Below are positions 43,971 to 56,840 of a stretch of 64,000 nucleotides of DNA, in pieces. Both the position numbers and the translations under genes were made by a program. This DNA is from Trematomus loennbergii. Its lineage: Eukaryota; Chordata; Actinopteri; Perciformes; Nototheniidae. Numbering within the stretch: position 1 is the stretch's first letter; each line of letters starts with the position of its first letter. The notes below the pieces were generated by a model. That model was not told the DNA's origin. It ran no database searches and was given only the letters and a program-made list of their open reading frames with translations. The stretch covers positions 525,001-589,000 of the forward strand of contig JAAOOA010000098.1 in NCBI GenBank assembly GCA_012861695.1, read 5' to 3'.

Positions 43971-45101
43971 TAATAATAATAATAATAGCTTGCATTTATA
44001 TAACGCCTTTCAAGGGACCAAGGTCGCTTTACAGTAATAGGGCAAAAACAAACATAACAAAACAACAGATCGATTAGGGGCCGAAAGCCTTGGCAAACAG
44101 ATGGGACTTGAGGGCCCTTTTGAAGGCGTCGAGTGTGGGGATGTTGCGAATCTCCGCAGGGAGAGCGTTCCAGAGGGTGGGGGCTGCCACACTGAAGGCT
44201 CTGTCCCCGAAGGTTCGCAGTTTGGTGCGGGGGGTGGTAAGCAGGCCAGAGTCTGAGGACCACAGGTTCCGGGGTGGGGCATGTGGGTGAAGGATGTCCG
44301 ATAGGTACTGGGGGGCAAGGGCATGGAGGGACTTGTAGGTAAGGAGGAGTACTTTGTAAGATATACAGGACTTGACCGGCAACCAGTGTAGGTGGATGAG
44401 GGTGGGAGTGATGTGCTGCCACGGCTTTGTGTGTGTGAGTACCCTAGCAGCACAGTTTTGGACATACTGGAGCCTGTCCAGGTTTTTTTGGGAACCCCGA
44501 ACAGGACACCATTGCAGTAGTCCAAGCGGGTGGTGACAAATGCATGTACTAGGGTTTCCGCAACCGACTCCGAGAGTGATGGTCGGAGTCTGGCAATGTT
44601 CCTCAGGTGGAAAAAGGCTGATTTGGTCACAGATTTGACGTGGGAATGGAAGGAAAGGGTGGAGTCAAGGATGACACCCAGGTTGCGGGCTTCAGGAGAT
44701 GGGGAGATGGAGCAGCCGTCGACCTCGAGGATGAAGTCACCAACCTTCTGGAGCAGGGCCTTGGGTGCCACAACCATGAGCTCCGTTTTATTGCTGTTCA
44801 GCTTAAGGTAGTTGGAAGACATCCATGTTTTGATATCATGCAGGCAGTTGATGAGGGACTGAGGGGGGAGCTGGGAGGATGGAGTGGTGCTGAGATACAG
44901 TTGGGTATCATCAGCGTAACAGTGGAAATTGAGTCCATGATGTCGGATGATCTGGCCGAGGGGGAGCATGTAAATGGTGAACAGGAGGGGGCCAAGCACA
45001 GAGCCCTGGGGTACACCGTGGTGGACTGGGGCCGGGGGTGAGTTTGAGCCACTGATGGAGACAAACTGTTTCCTGTTATGGAGGTAGGATGTGAACCACT
45101 T
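43971..45101 (-). mobile_element. L2-like LINE 3' part, minus strand (unit 2)
   Basis: The minus strand encodes a 369-codon ORF (44,010-45,119) with RT landmarks HGVPQGSVLGPLLF, YADDTQLYLST and RNLGVILDSTLSF. It extends about 100 bp further 5' than the unit 1 copy. The tail is a TTA repeat. The C-terminal third is frame-disturbed (proline-rich shadow text). Confidence 0.85.
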
Positions 45102-47849
45102 CTTACATTTTGAACCCAAATACCTATACTTTCTACTTCTTACATTTTGAACCCAAATACCTATACTTTCTACTTCTTACATTTTGAACACAAATACCTG
45201 TACTTTCTACTTCTTACATTTTGAACACAAATACCTGTACTTTTACTTCTTACATTTTGAACACAAATACCTGTACTTTCTACTTCTTACATTTTGAACA
45301 TAATACCTGTACTTTCTACTTCTTACATGTTGAACTCAAATAGCTGTACTTTCTACTTCTACATTTGAACACAAATACCTGTACTTTCTACTTCTTACAT
45401 GTTGAACACAAATACCTGTGCTTTCTACTTCTTACATGTTGAACACAAATACCTGTACTTTCTACTTCTTACATTTGAACACAAATACCTGTACTTTCTA
45501 CTTCTTACATGTTGAAACACAAATACCTGTACTTTCTACTTCTTACATGTTGAACACAAATACCTGTACTTTCTACTTCTTACATTTTGAACCCAAATAC
45601 CAGTACTTTCTACTTCTACATCTTGAACACAAATACCTATACTTTCTACTTCTTACATGTTGAACACAAATACCTGTCCTTTCTACTTCTCACATGTTGA
45701 ACACAAATACCTGTACTTTCTACGTCTCACATGTTGAACACAAATACCTGTACTTTCTACTTCTACATTTTGAACACAAATACCTGTACTTTCTACTTCT
45801 TACATTTTGAACACAAATACCTGTACTTTCTACTTCTTACATTTTGAACACAAATACCTGTACTTTCTACTTCTTACAGTTGAACACAAATACCTGTACT
45901 TTCTACTTCTTACATTTTGAACACAAATACCTGTACTTTCTACTTCTTACATGTTGAACACAAATACCTGTACTTTCTACTCTTACATGTTGAACACAAA
46001 TACCTGTACTTTCTACTCTTACATTGAACACAAATACCTGTACTTTCTACTTCTTACATGTTGAACACAAATACCTGTACTTTCTACTTCTTACATTTTG
46101 AACCCAAATACAGTACTTTCTACTTCTTACATCTTGAACACAAATACCTATACTTTCTACTTCTTACATGTTGAACACAAATACCTGTCCTTTCTACTTC
46201 TTACATTTTGAACACAAATACCTGTACTTTCTACTTCTTACATGTTGAACTCAAATACCTGTACTTTCTACTTCTACATGTTGAAACACAAATACCTGTA
46301 CTTTCTACGTCTCACATGTTGAACACAAATACCTGTACTTTCTACTCTTACATCTTGAAAACAAAAACCTGTACTTTCTACTTCTTACATGTTGAACACA
46401 AATACCTGTACTTTCTACTTCTTACATTTTGAACCCAAATACCTGTACTTTCTACTTCTTACATGTTGAACACAAATACCTGTACTTTCTACTTCTTACA
46501 CTTTGAACACAAATACCTGTACTTTCTACTTCTTACATTTGAACACAAATACCTGTACTTTCTACTTCTTACATTTTGAACACAAATACCTGTACTTTCT
46601 ACTTCTTACATGTTGAACACAAATACCTGTACTTTCTACTTCTTACATGTTGAACACAAATACCTGTACTTTCTACTTCTTACATGTTGACACAAATACC
46701 TGTACTTTCTACTTCTTACATGTTGAACACAAATACCTGTACTTTCTACTTCTTACATGTTGAACACAAATACCTGTACTTTCTACTTCTTACATTTGAA
46801 CCAAATACCAGTACTTTCTACTTCTTACATTGAACAAATACCTATACTTTCTTTTACATGTTGAACACAAATACCTGTCCTTTCTACTTACATTTTGAAC
46901 ACAAATACCTGTACTTTCTACTTCTTACATGTTGAACTCAAATACCTGTACTTTCTACTTCTCACATTTGAACACAAATACCTGTACTTTCTACGTCTTC
47001 ACATGTTGAACACAAATACCTGTACTTTCTACTTCTTACATCTTGAACACAAATACCTGTACTTTCTACTTCTTACATGTTGAACACAAATACCTGTACT
47101 TTCTACTTTTACATTTTGAACAAATACCTGTACTTTCTACTTCTACTGTTGAACAAAATACCTGTCCTTTCTACTTCTTACATTTTGAACACAAATACCT
47201 GTACTTTCTACTTCTCACATGTTGAACACAATACCTATACTTTCTACTTCTTACATGTTGAACACAAATACCTGTCCTTTCTACTTCTTACATTTTGAAC
47301 ACAAATACCTGTACTTTCTACTCTTACATGTTGAACTCAAATACCTGTACTTTCTACTTCTCACATGTTGAACACAAATACCTGTACTTTCTACGTCTCA
47401 CATGTTGAACACAAATACCTGTACTTTCTACTTCTTACATCTTGAACACAAATACCTGTACTTTCTACTTCTTACATGTTGAACACAAATACCTGTACTT
47501 TCTACTTCTTACATTTTCAACACAAATACCTGTACTTTCTACTTCTTACATTTTGAACACAATACCTGTACTTTCTACTTCTTACATTTTGAACACAAAT
47601 ACCTGTACTTTCTACTTCTTACATTTTGAACACAAATACCTGTACTTTCTACTTCTTACATTTTGAACACAAATACCTGTACTTTCTACTTCTTACATTT
47701 TGAACACAAATACCTGTACTTTCTACTTCTTACATTTTGAACACAAATACCTGTACTTTCTACTTCTTACATGTTGAACACAAATACCTGTACTTTCTAC
47801 TTCTTACATGTTGAACACAAATACCTGTACTTTCTACTTCTTACATTTT
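45102..47849 (+). repeat. 37-bp minisatellite, expanded array of about 74 copies
   Basis: 2.75 kb of tandem 37-bp units starting CTGTACTTTCTACTTCTTAC. Variant bases (ACATG/ACATT, CCTATAC, CCTGTCC, TACGTCTCAC) recur in blocks, which suggests multi-unit duplications. The ORFs in it (NTNTCTFYFLH text) are repeat artefacts. Confidence 0.97.
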
Positions 47850-49093
47850 CCAAACAGGCTGGTTCCTTTAGTTTGAATGTGTGGTTGGTGGCGTGATCAT
47901 TATTATTTAGAGTCATTGCGTGCCTATTGATTTGAACACGATCCGTGTATCCATCATTTCCTGGTCTTCTCTAAGAAGAGGGACCAATGAAAACGTTGTC
48001 ATGTTCCCGTTGTTCAGCATGGAAACATTCATTAGCTAACAATGACATTATTGTTCTATTAATATAAAGGGAGGTCAGGTACTCTTTAAAACAGCTGCTA
48101 GTTATGGGTACTTTTTACTGAAGTACATTTCAAAGCCCTCTTTACTTTCAATTGAGTAAAGAAGTTTAGTCAGTACTTCTACTTTTACCAGAGTATTTTT
48201 AAACACAAGTATCTGTACTTCTACTTGAGTAAAGGATGTGTGTACTTTTGCCCTCTCTGTCTGCAGCTCAGGGAAAGATCAGAGGCCTGTACTACGAAGC
48301 TGGTTCAACCTAACCTGGATATGTTTGAGTTAGCCGGTTGGCCCAATCCAAAACATACGCGCTCTGGCTAAAACTGTACTACGAGGCGTTATCAAGTGGA
48401 TCGCTCAAGCCAGCCGTGTCCTATCTAGTTAGGTGCGCGTTCACATGAAAGGGGTGGTATTTGGAGCATTCGACCAATCTCAAACACGGACAAGCGTACT
48501 GACAGCGCAGCGTCATACTTCCTGAATGAAAAGTGAACTTTAATATTAGTCAAATATGAAGAAGTTAAACTTTAAACATCCATGACTTAAACACTTTATC
48601 CAGGATAAAAGCCACATAGCTGCACCTGCAAGGTGAATACAGCTGGTAAAAGAAAAAGTGTTTGAATGCGTACATTAACAGGTTTATGAAATCACTGCCC
48701 CGTCCAAGACACGAGTGGATCTGACTTTAATTAGGAGAATTTGACTCGAGTGTTTCATCAACTTAATGTGTTGCTTAAAATAATACTTCTGCATACAGTA
48801 TGTGACACTGTGAGTGTTGCACGGCCAGATACGGCTCAAGAAGCTGACTCAAATAAGGAAATATATGATACATTATGATGTGATATGATATGAATGATAA
48901 TGGGACACATCGACGTCTGCACTCACAGTGCCGCGGACTGTACTTAATGTTACTCTGATCCGGTTACTTATGTCGTGGCAGATATTTAAGTAAGCTTTCT
49001 TAACGCTAATATTATAATAGTCAGATTGCTCTGAAGATGGGAGGGGATATTCTATTAATTTTCACGTTCACACAGTCAGTTGATTTTTGCCGG

Positions 49094-49953
49094 TGTTCCG
49101 GATTAACTGGTTCCCCGATCAACTGGGGCACAGATGTGAGGGGCGTGGCCTTCGACTGAAATACACATTTCGATCGCTTCTTCTGTTTACATAAATGTTT
49201 TGGTATATTTGGCTCGGTAGGAAGACTTTGATGCACATTCAGTACCAGTGTGTGAGGTTGTGGTTACGATGGCGATATCCGGACGCGAACAGCGAGACTA
49301 CAAAAAAAAGAAACGAGTTGACTGGGGATGTCTGTTCAAAACATGCGAGCTCCAATAAATCATTTAAAACCAGCTATTGTTGCCCGATTTATCACTGAAT
49401 ATCGTTCCTAATGTGATACTAAGTCCATCTGAGACCTGTGTACACCTTCAGACAGCCTCCAAGTGAAGCACACGGTGTTTACTCACAGTTTGAAAGCAGC
49501 GTGCTGGAGAAGTCTTCATCTGTGTTAAACTGTGACCCGCTCAGGTAAACGGCGATCCGCCCAGGGAACTGGGACCCGCCCATGTTAAACTGTGATCCAC
49601 CCAGGTTAAACTGTGTTAAGACTTCTGTGGCTATCTACCAGCGATCATGTTTAATATGAAAGACTACACACACAGTATTCTGCAGCACTCATCCAGATAA
49701 GATGTGACTGTTAACTCGTTTTACAAAGATAGCAGCAGAAATGTCATTGCTGCATGTGCAGGGATACTTAGACTTTAAAATGCTGATGGGTCATTAATGT
49801 TGGTCTCGGCAAACAATATTAGGAGTCCTCTATTCAAACGTAATATTCAGTGTGTAGCGACATGAAAATAACAAAAAAGTTCATGCTGGACTCAAACCCG
49901 AGTCCCAAGAGCAGAAATCACTCCAGCCCTGCGCGTTATGAGTGCGCCACGGA
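49094..49953 (+). repeat. Ginger1 left terminal inverted repeat
   Basis: Pairs base for base, with small gaps, with the complement of 56,841-57,686. Shared landmarks include GAGGGGCGTGGCC, GGATATC-type text, four GATCCGCC/GACCCGCC direct repeats and the sequence ending GTGCGCCACGGA. Confidence 0.85.
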
Positions 49954-49997
49954 CCCAACACGATACCTTCTGGAGAATCATAAACTAAATCATTGTG

Positions 49998-50140
49998 TTG
50001 AAAACACTGACGTCAATACATTACATGACATTGCATTTACCAGACGCTTTTATCCAAAGCGACTTACAATAAGTGCATTCGACCAAGAAGATGCACACTT
50101 GAAGACAACAGAATCATATAAGTACATCAGGTTTCATAGA
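49998..50140 (-). mobile_element. SINE-type tail fragment inside Ginger1
   Basis: CATTACATGACATTGCATTT and TTTATCCAAAGCGACTTACA are the inverted form of the fish SINE tail also seen at 37,150. No SINE head is visible. Confidence 0.5.
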
Positions 50141-50447
50141 GCCAAAACATTTCAAGTGCTCCTCAACTGGCTTTAGATAAGCCAGTCCTTTAATAGTATA
50201 TAAGTGCTTTGTTAATCATTCTAACGTCAATAAATCCGTTACAAACTATTCTTGTTGTCAGTCTTACATTTGTATCATATATCGTTATTAATATGATGTT
50301 GAGTCGATTTGATACCTGTTTATACTTTCATGCAGTCTGTTAGTGAAACATACAATTGAACAACAGGTGTACAGACTTATCATTAATTGGGGCATGGGTC
50401 CAGTCTATATAAGTTGGATTAACCTTTCACAATTTTGTGTGGTTTGT

Positions 50448-50660
50448 GAGGAGATAGCGAGATAGAGAGAGACATAGAAAGATACAGAGAGAGATACAGA
50501 GAGAGATACAGAGAGAGATACAGAGAGAGATACAGAGAGATACAGATAGAGATAGATAGATAGACAGACAGATAGATAGATAGATAGATAGAGAGAGATA
50601 CAGAGAGAGATACAGAGAGAGATACAGAGAGATACAGATAGAGTAGATAGACAGACAGAC

Positions 50661-50699
<39 letters not shown>

Positions 50700-50760
50700 C
50701 AGACAGATAAAGAGAGAGATAGCGAGAGATAGTGAAATAGTGAGTGATAGTGAGATATAG
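50448..50760. repeat. GATA/GACA/GAGA tetranucleotide array
   Basis: Mixed GATA, GACA and AGAGATAC units over about 310 bp, upstream of the transposase start. The 220-codon ORFs across it are repeat artefacts. Confidence 0.95.
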
Positions 50761-51019
50761 TGAGTGATTGAGCGTTGCCTGTGATAGAGTGATTGTCCTG
50801 GTGAGTGATAGTGGGTGAGTAATTGAGGTGCGACTGTGTGTATTTGAGAGAGGCTGGTATTGTACGTTTGCGTGTATTTGTGACTTTGTTTGTTTGTCTT
50901 TGTTGTATTAATTTGTTTGTGTGTGAATACGTGAGGGTAAGTAGGTAGGGAGGAGTAGGCGCATAGGCGAGACAGGTGGAAGTAGGTGTTGTAGAAAGAG
51001 GGACAGAGAGTGTTGGAAA

Positions 51020-54000
51020 ATGGATCCCAGAATTGTCCAAGAAATTCTGGATGTGAAAGTCCACCACCAGTATCCTGAGGGGTCAACAAAGAAAGAGAAA
51101 TATGTGATGAAGAGGAGAGCTGACACCTTCAGGATAAAGGGTAAGGATGCATGCCATATGGACTCTAGAACACAATGATAATATGCTATGGTAAAACTAA
51201 TACATCTAATATTATGACATATAAACACCAGATGGAGAACTGTACTACATCTGCAGGCGCAAAAAAATAATGCTGAGCACCTTGCCAAAGTGGTCTCTTC
51301 CGAAGAAGCAAACGAACTGTTTGAGGAGTTTCACTGCAGCAATATTGGTGGACACTGTGGAGTGGAGAAGACTCACTGTGCGATCATTGCTCGGTACTAT
51401 TGGCCTGGCATGGAGAATGACATACGCAAGTGGGTGAGTTGGTATCTTCAAAATAATGTGGTGGAATACACATTCAGGTTCAAAAGTAGAGGACAGAGGA
51501 GTGTAATGTGTAATGTGTATTTAAAAATTGTTGATGCTGTATGCGCAATCACCCTATCAGTTTAAAATATAATATAGCACATTTATTTGCACTACATATT
51601 TGTCATAACTTTGAAATTATGTTTGTCTGTTTCAGATTGCTCAGTGTCCACAGTGCCAGGCCAAGAGAGCCAACGTGAAAGAAAAGCTGGAGTACAGTCC
51701 GATAGAGGTAAAAATCAACAATGGCATACTGGTATTGTCAGTGTAGAAACACGTCAACAGTGATTTACTGTAATGCTCATGTCTTTTTTTACCCCCAGGT
51801 TACGGAGCCTTTTGAACTGGTTGGGATGGACTTAGTGGGTAAACTCACAGTAACTGATGGTGGCAACCAGTACATATGTGTAATGGTTGACTATTTCACC
51901 AAATGGGCAGAGGCCTACCCACTTAAGACTAAAACAGCAGAAGAGGTGACCAATTGTATCATTGATTTCTTTTACAAATTTGGTGCACCTCAAAGACTGC
52001 TAACAGACCAGGGCTCTGAGTTTTGCAACAAGGTATAGTGTTGATGCAGTATGAATCCCCAATATGTAACTGTAGTTGCTGTGCTAACCTGTTTGTCCTA
52101 ATGATAATTTCAAGGTCAACTCTGGCCTGTGTGAGACGCTCAATATAAAAAGAAGCCTGTGCTCCGCGTACCACCCACAGACCAATGGCCTTGTGGAGAA
52201 ATTAAATGGCACTATTCAGAGGTATTGCTTTTCAATATCTGATGGAATTCACGCTCTTCATAGAATAACAAACACATTTCCTAATGACTAATGATATGTT
52301 GCTTTATCATACATGAGAACCCATATGCTCTCCTGCTTCCTCATACCTATACTTGAATTCTGCATTTTAAGGTCGTTGAACAAAATGGTGGCTGGTCACC
52401 CCAAACGCTGGGACCAGGTGCTCCAGTCCACCATGTTCGCTCTTCGGACCAAAAAGCAGCTGACCACTAAATACAGCCCCTACTACTTAATGTATGGGAG
52501 GGAGGCTAGGTATCCTTCAGAGGTGCCAAAGGAGTACCTGGTAAGATGTTCTAATGTTGTCATCCTTTTCAAACGTTTTCATTTGGATCATCTGCCTTCT
52601 AAAATTCTAACTGTCATTTGTTGCAGGTCAAAGAAGAGAAAGTCAGCAGCCTGGTCGAAACGGAGGAGATCCATGAAGGCTTGAAAAAACAGGAGGCTGT
52701 ATTCACAGAGGTGAAACTAAATATGAAAAGAAGCCAGGACAACGTCCGCAAAAGTAAAGTTAGAAAGGGCCAGGAGGACAACTTCCAAGTAGGGATCAGG
52801 TGTTGCGGAGGAACGTGAGACAGGAGCAAAGGAAAGGGGGAAAGCTGGAGGATGACTGGTTGGGACCCTATATAATCATTGAACTAGAGGGGAAAAAGGC
52901 CATTGTTGGTAAGGGTGCAAAGAAGCTGCAGACCAATATTGACCATTTGACACATTATTTCCAGCCAGAGGAGAGGATCCCTGCCAAACTACAAAAGTTG
53001 TCCGATCCCTCTCCTCTGGCTGGTCCACAACACACAAACACACAGACACACACCACACACACACACACAAACACCACCACACAAAACCCACCACACAAAC
53101 ACCCACCACACGAACACCACAAATGGCACCATCCATGGACTGCGACGCCGAAATGGCACCAAAGAATCCTGAACTTTGTAAGTAAACAGACAGAAAGTAC
53201 ACTCCAAATGATGCATTTCACAAATAACTGCCATTGCTATATTTACAGTAATTCGACAAATATGGACAGGGAGGAGAAAGGACACGCTGTGGTGCAAGTT
53301 TGGGCCATATAAAGTCTACTCACAAAACGTAATGGACTTGGCCCCAGGGAAGTGGTTGGAGGGAGAGGTAAGTTACAAAACAAAAGAATATTGGACTGAT
53401 ATTTATTGAGATTGTATCACAAGTTATTTTTGTACTCTTAGATCGTCAATTCATATTTGACAATGGTGGGAAGGAAAGCTGGCGCTCTCCTGATAGACTC
53501 CTACCTGATGACGTCGCTCTGGGAGGGAACCCACAAAGGTTCTTTGAGAAGTGTGAGTAGGACTATATAGTAGGATGATTTTTTTTTTGTACATAAGTAG
53601 GCCTATGTATTTTGTGTATATGTATGTTTGTTTGTCCATACACACAAATACATACTTATGTTAGTGTATACATTAGTTGTTGGAATTATAATATTTGTTT
53701 TTAGTTGGACCTGTTAAAACATGATGTGGCAGTTGGAGCAGTCTGCCACCACGGACACTGGACACTGATTGTAAGTAATCTTCAACGTAAACAGATCTAG
53801 ACGGAACCATGACACTATCTGATGTAGGGGTTGGTTATAATTAGTATTTGCATTTCCATAGATCATGTACCTAAAGGAGAGGCGGTCCCTGTACTTGGAC
53901 CCATTTGGGGCCACAGAAGCCCAGATGGCAAAATGCAAGGACGTAACAAGGTGAATGAAATGTCAGCTTTGATGTGTGCATTAGATAAATACATGTATTC

Positions 54001-55054
54001 ATACACAATGGATCATCTTTTGGGAGCAACAAAAAGGTCATTCAAGCATTTTTGTCCTTGAACAGGATTCAAGTGATCTTGAATAAAATGATTTGACTTG
54101 GGCATATGTTAAAAATGGCAAACTGTAATAAATGTGTGTTTTGTGTGTAGAGCATTGGTCCGCAAGAAGACTCCAGCAATAGGGAGATGGGCATGCGCAA
54201 CCGTTGCTCACCCCAAGCAACAGGACTCGGCATCATGCGGGGTGTTTGTGTGCAAGGTAAACATTTGATTATATCTGTTGCTATTTGTCATTATTAAAAA
54301 TGCTCCAAATTATACTTATCGGACACTTTTTAGCTTGCAGAGCAGATATTGTCCGGCCAAACTGTTGACTACCCTGTTGACCAGAAGGGTGTGGCCATGT
54401 TGCGGCTGGACATGGCAATGTCTCTGGTGACAAATTCAGGTATACAGAGCTCTACCAGGTATACTTGAATGTGTCTATATTGCCATTAAACTACATTATC
54501 TTATTGTTTACAGATGACCTATCCCAGCTCTGCAGGGCTTGTGGGGAGCTCAGCTCGGGGGCTGACATTGATACGTGGGTATGTAGAGAAACTCATGTCC
54601 TGACCAACCTTCTGCTGGAAGACTGGGATGCACCTTGGATAGGTTACCTCAACATCACTGGGTGAACACTCACTATCACACAGCTATTGAAAATGTATAG
54701 TTTAATTCACCTAACTTGCATGTCTTTGCACTTTCGGTGGGCACTGGAGCAGCTGAAGGAACATACCACAGACTCCAAACAGAAAGGACCACAGCTAAGA
54801 TGTTAACCCTATATCTGACACCCATTGCCATACTATGTAAAGAAATAATGTCTAAGGAAGTTAAAACGGCTTCATTTTACATCCTAATCAGGATGATTGA
54901 TGTGAACCTGACAAAATGTTTGACAGTATTCTAAGGTATTTATCTTTTTCCCTGTCAGATTGAGTGCACCACCTGCATCATGTGGTATCATGTTGGATGC
55001 ATGGGACTGCCCTCCACAGAGGAGGAGTATTTTTGCCCTGCATGCAAGTCCTGA
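51020..55054 (+). CDS. Ginger1 transposase, spliced, about 15 exons
   Basis: Proposed exons: 51020-51140, 51232-51433, 51636-51707, 51799-52032, 52115-52221, 52372-52540, 52627-53177, 53249-53367, 53442-53552, 53705-53770, 53862-53950, 54151-54256, 54334-54439, 54514-54578, 54959-55054, about 735 residues. All have GT/AG borders and nearly all phases fit. Domains in order: H2C2 zinc finger (HCSNIGGH with CPQC), DDE integrase core, GPY motif (WLGPYIIIEL), Ulp1 cysteine protease, C-terminal PHD finger. The product should cut and paste the element in the nucleus. One-base slips break the frame at the A7 run 51,261-51,267 and near 52,795. The junction after 53,177 is also out of phase. Confidence 0.85.
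51799..52221 (+). CDS. Ginger1 integrase catalytic core exons (DD35E)
   Basis: The first Asp is in GMDLVGKL (codon 51,829). The second is in LLTDQGSEF (52,006). The Glu is in NGLVEKLN (52,196) after splicing at 52,033-52,114. Exactly 35 residues separate the second Asp and the Glu once the intron is removed, the spacing of retroviral and Gypsy integrases. YHPQTNGLVE is the usual flank. All three catalytic residues are intact. Confidence 0.92.
53249..54439 (+). CDS. Ginger1 Ulp1-type protease exons
   Basis: Reads PGKWLEGEIVNSYL (the WL-x-D/E-I-x-x-Y entry motif of C48 proteases), GHWTLI (catalytic His), LYLDPFG (catalytic Asp) and QQDSASCGVFVC (Gln and catalytic Cys). Ulp1 proteases cleave SUMO or ubiquitin-like tails. 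In Ginger1 elements the role is unknown. The four active-site residues are all present. Confidence 0.85.
54514..55054 (+). CDS. Ginger1 C-terminal PHD finger exons
   Basis: LCRACGEL in one exon, and ECTTCIMWYHVGC then FCPACKS in the next, give a C4-H-C3 zinc pattern, followed at once by the stop. PHD fingers commonly read histone H3 tails, so this may steer integration or binding to chromatin. Confidence 0.8.
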
Positions 55055-55257
55055 GGAGGCTACAACCTGCCTCAGGAGCTGCTGATCCAGTTCTACTCTT
55101 TTTACTTTCAACTCTGTCTACCCATAATCCCCCCCCCCCTCTCAATCAACTTCCTCTTGACTGCCTTTTCTGTTTATTTTATTTTACTATGTTCATTTGT
55201 TTGCCTGTCCTTGTTTGTCTACCCTCCATCATACTGTAAAAGGTCTCTGTGACCTTT

Positions 55258-55908
55258 TGACCTGTGCTGGACTATGGTGATTTGATCTATATGAATGCAC
55301 CTGCCAATTGCCTGGTCAAGTTAGATGCTGCGTATCACAGTGCACTGAGATTTGTGACAAACTGTAAAGCATTAACTCATCACTGTACCCTGTATGCAAG
55401 GGCTGGTCTGCCTTCACTAACTGTACGGAGGCTCAGTCACTGGTACATTTTTATATATAAAGCCATGTTAGGGAAACTTCCATCCTACATCTGCTCCCTG
55501 ATCTCACGGCGAATTGTAAGTGGCTACTGCCTGAGATCGCATGCTGTGGTTTTATTAAATGTGCCAACTGCTAGGACTGTCTTAGGGAAATAGCATTTAG
55601 ATGCGCAGCTCCACTGTCCTGGAATAGTCTGCAATTAAAATGGAAACTGAGCAATCTGGTGCCACTAAATGTTTTTAAAGCTCGGTTGGATGTTACTCAA
55701 TCGGAAGCTGTTGGTACCTGTTCATGTGGATAGTTATGTAAATTGTAATCCCTGAAATGATACTGTATGATGTCCTTTTGTTGTTCTGTTTATGTTTTTA
55801 ATGTTTCATGTGGAACCTACTTGAGCAGGTCTCCCTTGAAAAAGAGATCAATGATCTCAATGGGATACAACCTGGATAAATAAAGATTTGAAATGAAATG
55901 AAAGCGAC
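55258..55908 (+). mobile_element. Rex1-like LINE 3' fragment nested in Ginger1
   Basis: Encodes an RT C-terminus (LDYGDLIYMNAP, YHSALRFVTNCKALTHH, YARAGLPSLTVRR) at 55,264-55,593. It ends with the AGGTCTCCCTTGAAAAAGAG tail and AAATG repeats, as in Rex1-type elements. It is 5'-truncated and lies in the 3' UTR region of the transposase gene. Confidence 0.75.
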
Positions 55909-56110
55909 TTTGAGTTGAAGAAAAGCGGTATATAAATATAATGTATTATTATTATTATTATGACTTTGCAATAATCCAGTCTGTTCTCTGTACATCCATC
56001 GCTGTGTGGTTTGGATCCCAACAGGACCGAAAAAGGCTATATTCCTTGTATGTGTACACATGCCAAATAAAGCTGATACTGAATCATTACTATCATTGTT
56101 GTTGTCTTTC
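55909..56110 (+). mobile_element. Two short LINE/SINE-like tails
   Basis: GCGGTATATAAATATAATG with ATT repeats, then CAAATAAAGCTGATACTGA, each the typical last bases of a fish LINE or SINE. No coding part remains. Confidence 0.4.
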
Positions 56111-56840
56111 CTTCTGTCACACTAATGAGTAAGTCTATCTACTATACAGAAGCAAAGCTTGCATTGCATATTAGAACATGAATTTGGCCACTGTTATTAT
56201 AGTTGCAATATGTAAAATTAGCCCTTAGCACACCATAGGGGACGTGATGCCTATGCTGTAAAGTATTTTATTTTGGTGAGTCTGTCGCAAGACAGAAAAG
56301 ACAGCCAGTATTGCTAGAATATAAACCTTTTTTTAATTGCATTCTGTTTCTAGCGCAACAGCTTTGATCCAGGTTTACATCCTATCAGCTTCTGCATTAG
56401 CAGACATAGCAACAGAAATGGGGGGCCTATTTAAAAAGTTTGTGTTTAAAAATGTCTATATTGTGAGGCTAAATATTATATTATAGCATAATGTTGCATG
56501 GCAAATGTAACGACACACATGGCCTGATTTGCATATTGGAACTTTATGTGTGCACTAGAACACATTTATATGTACAATTAAAAGTTATCACAACATAATG
56601 TGGGCTCGCAGGCTGATAAACTAGGATATCTGATCTCGGTGGGTCTTAATGAGGCTTGATACAGACCTCAGTCAGTAGCCTATACTATTTGTAAGCAAAT
56701 GCCTACTATAATATGTATATTATAAGTGTAGATACATTCGCTCACATAATAAATGATGGTCGGGTTGCATCTTTCTGGAACTTTTTAACAAGGTTATAAT
56801 GCAATATATTAAAGTCTAGTGGTGTACCATTTTGAGTAGA
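56111..56840. other. Ginger1 interior, 3' side
   Basis: AT-rich, with no ORF above 60 codons and no recognised element. Confidence 0.5.

Larger units (their letters stand above)
43708..48256. mobile_element. Interspersed repeat with AGAGG..CCTCT ends, expanded (unit 2)
   Basis: Counterpart of 16,140-17,989, with the same ends. It is about 4.5 kb instead of 1.85 kb, almost entirely because the 37-bp array has grown. Confidence 0.5.

Noticed and set aside
45418..47666. Plus-strand ORFs reading NTNTCTFYFLH and similar
   Set aside because: A 37-bp repeat read in three shifting frames. No start context or domain.
45102..47849. CRISPR-like regular direct repeats
   Set aside because: The 37-bp units abut with no unique spacers, there are no cas genes, and the genome is a vertebrate. 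It is a minisatellite.
50405..51089. Two 220-codon minus-strand ORFs rich in SLSIYLSI text
   Set aside because: Translation of the GATA/GACA/GAGA array. No domain.
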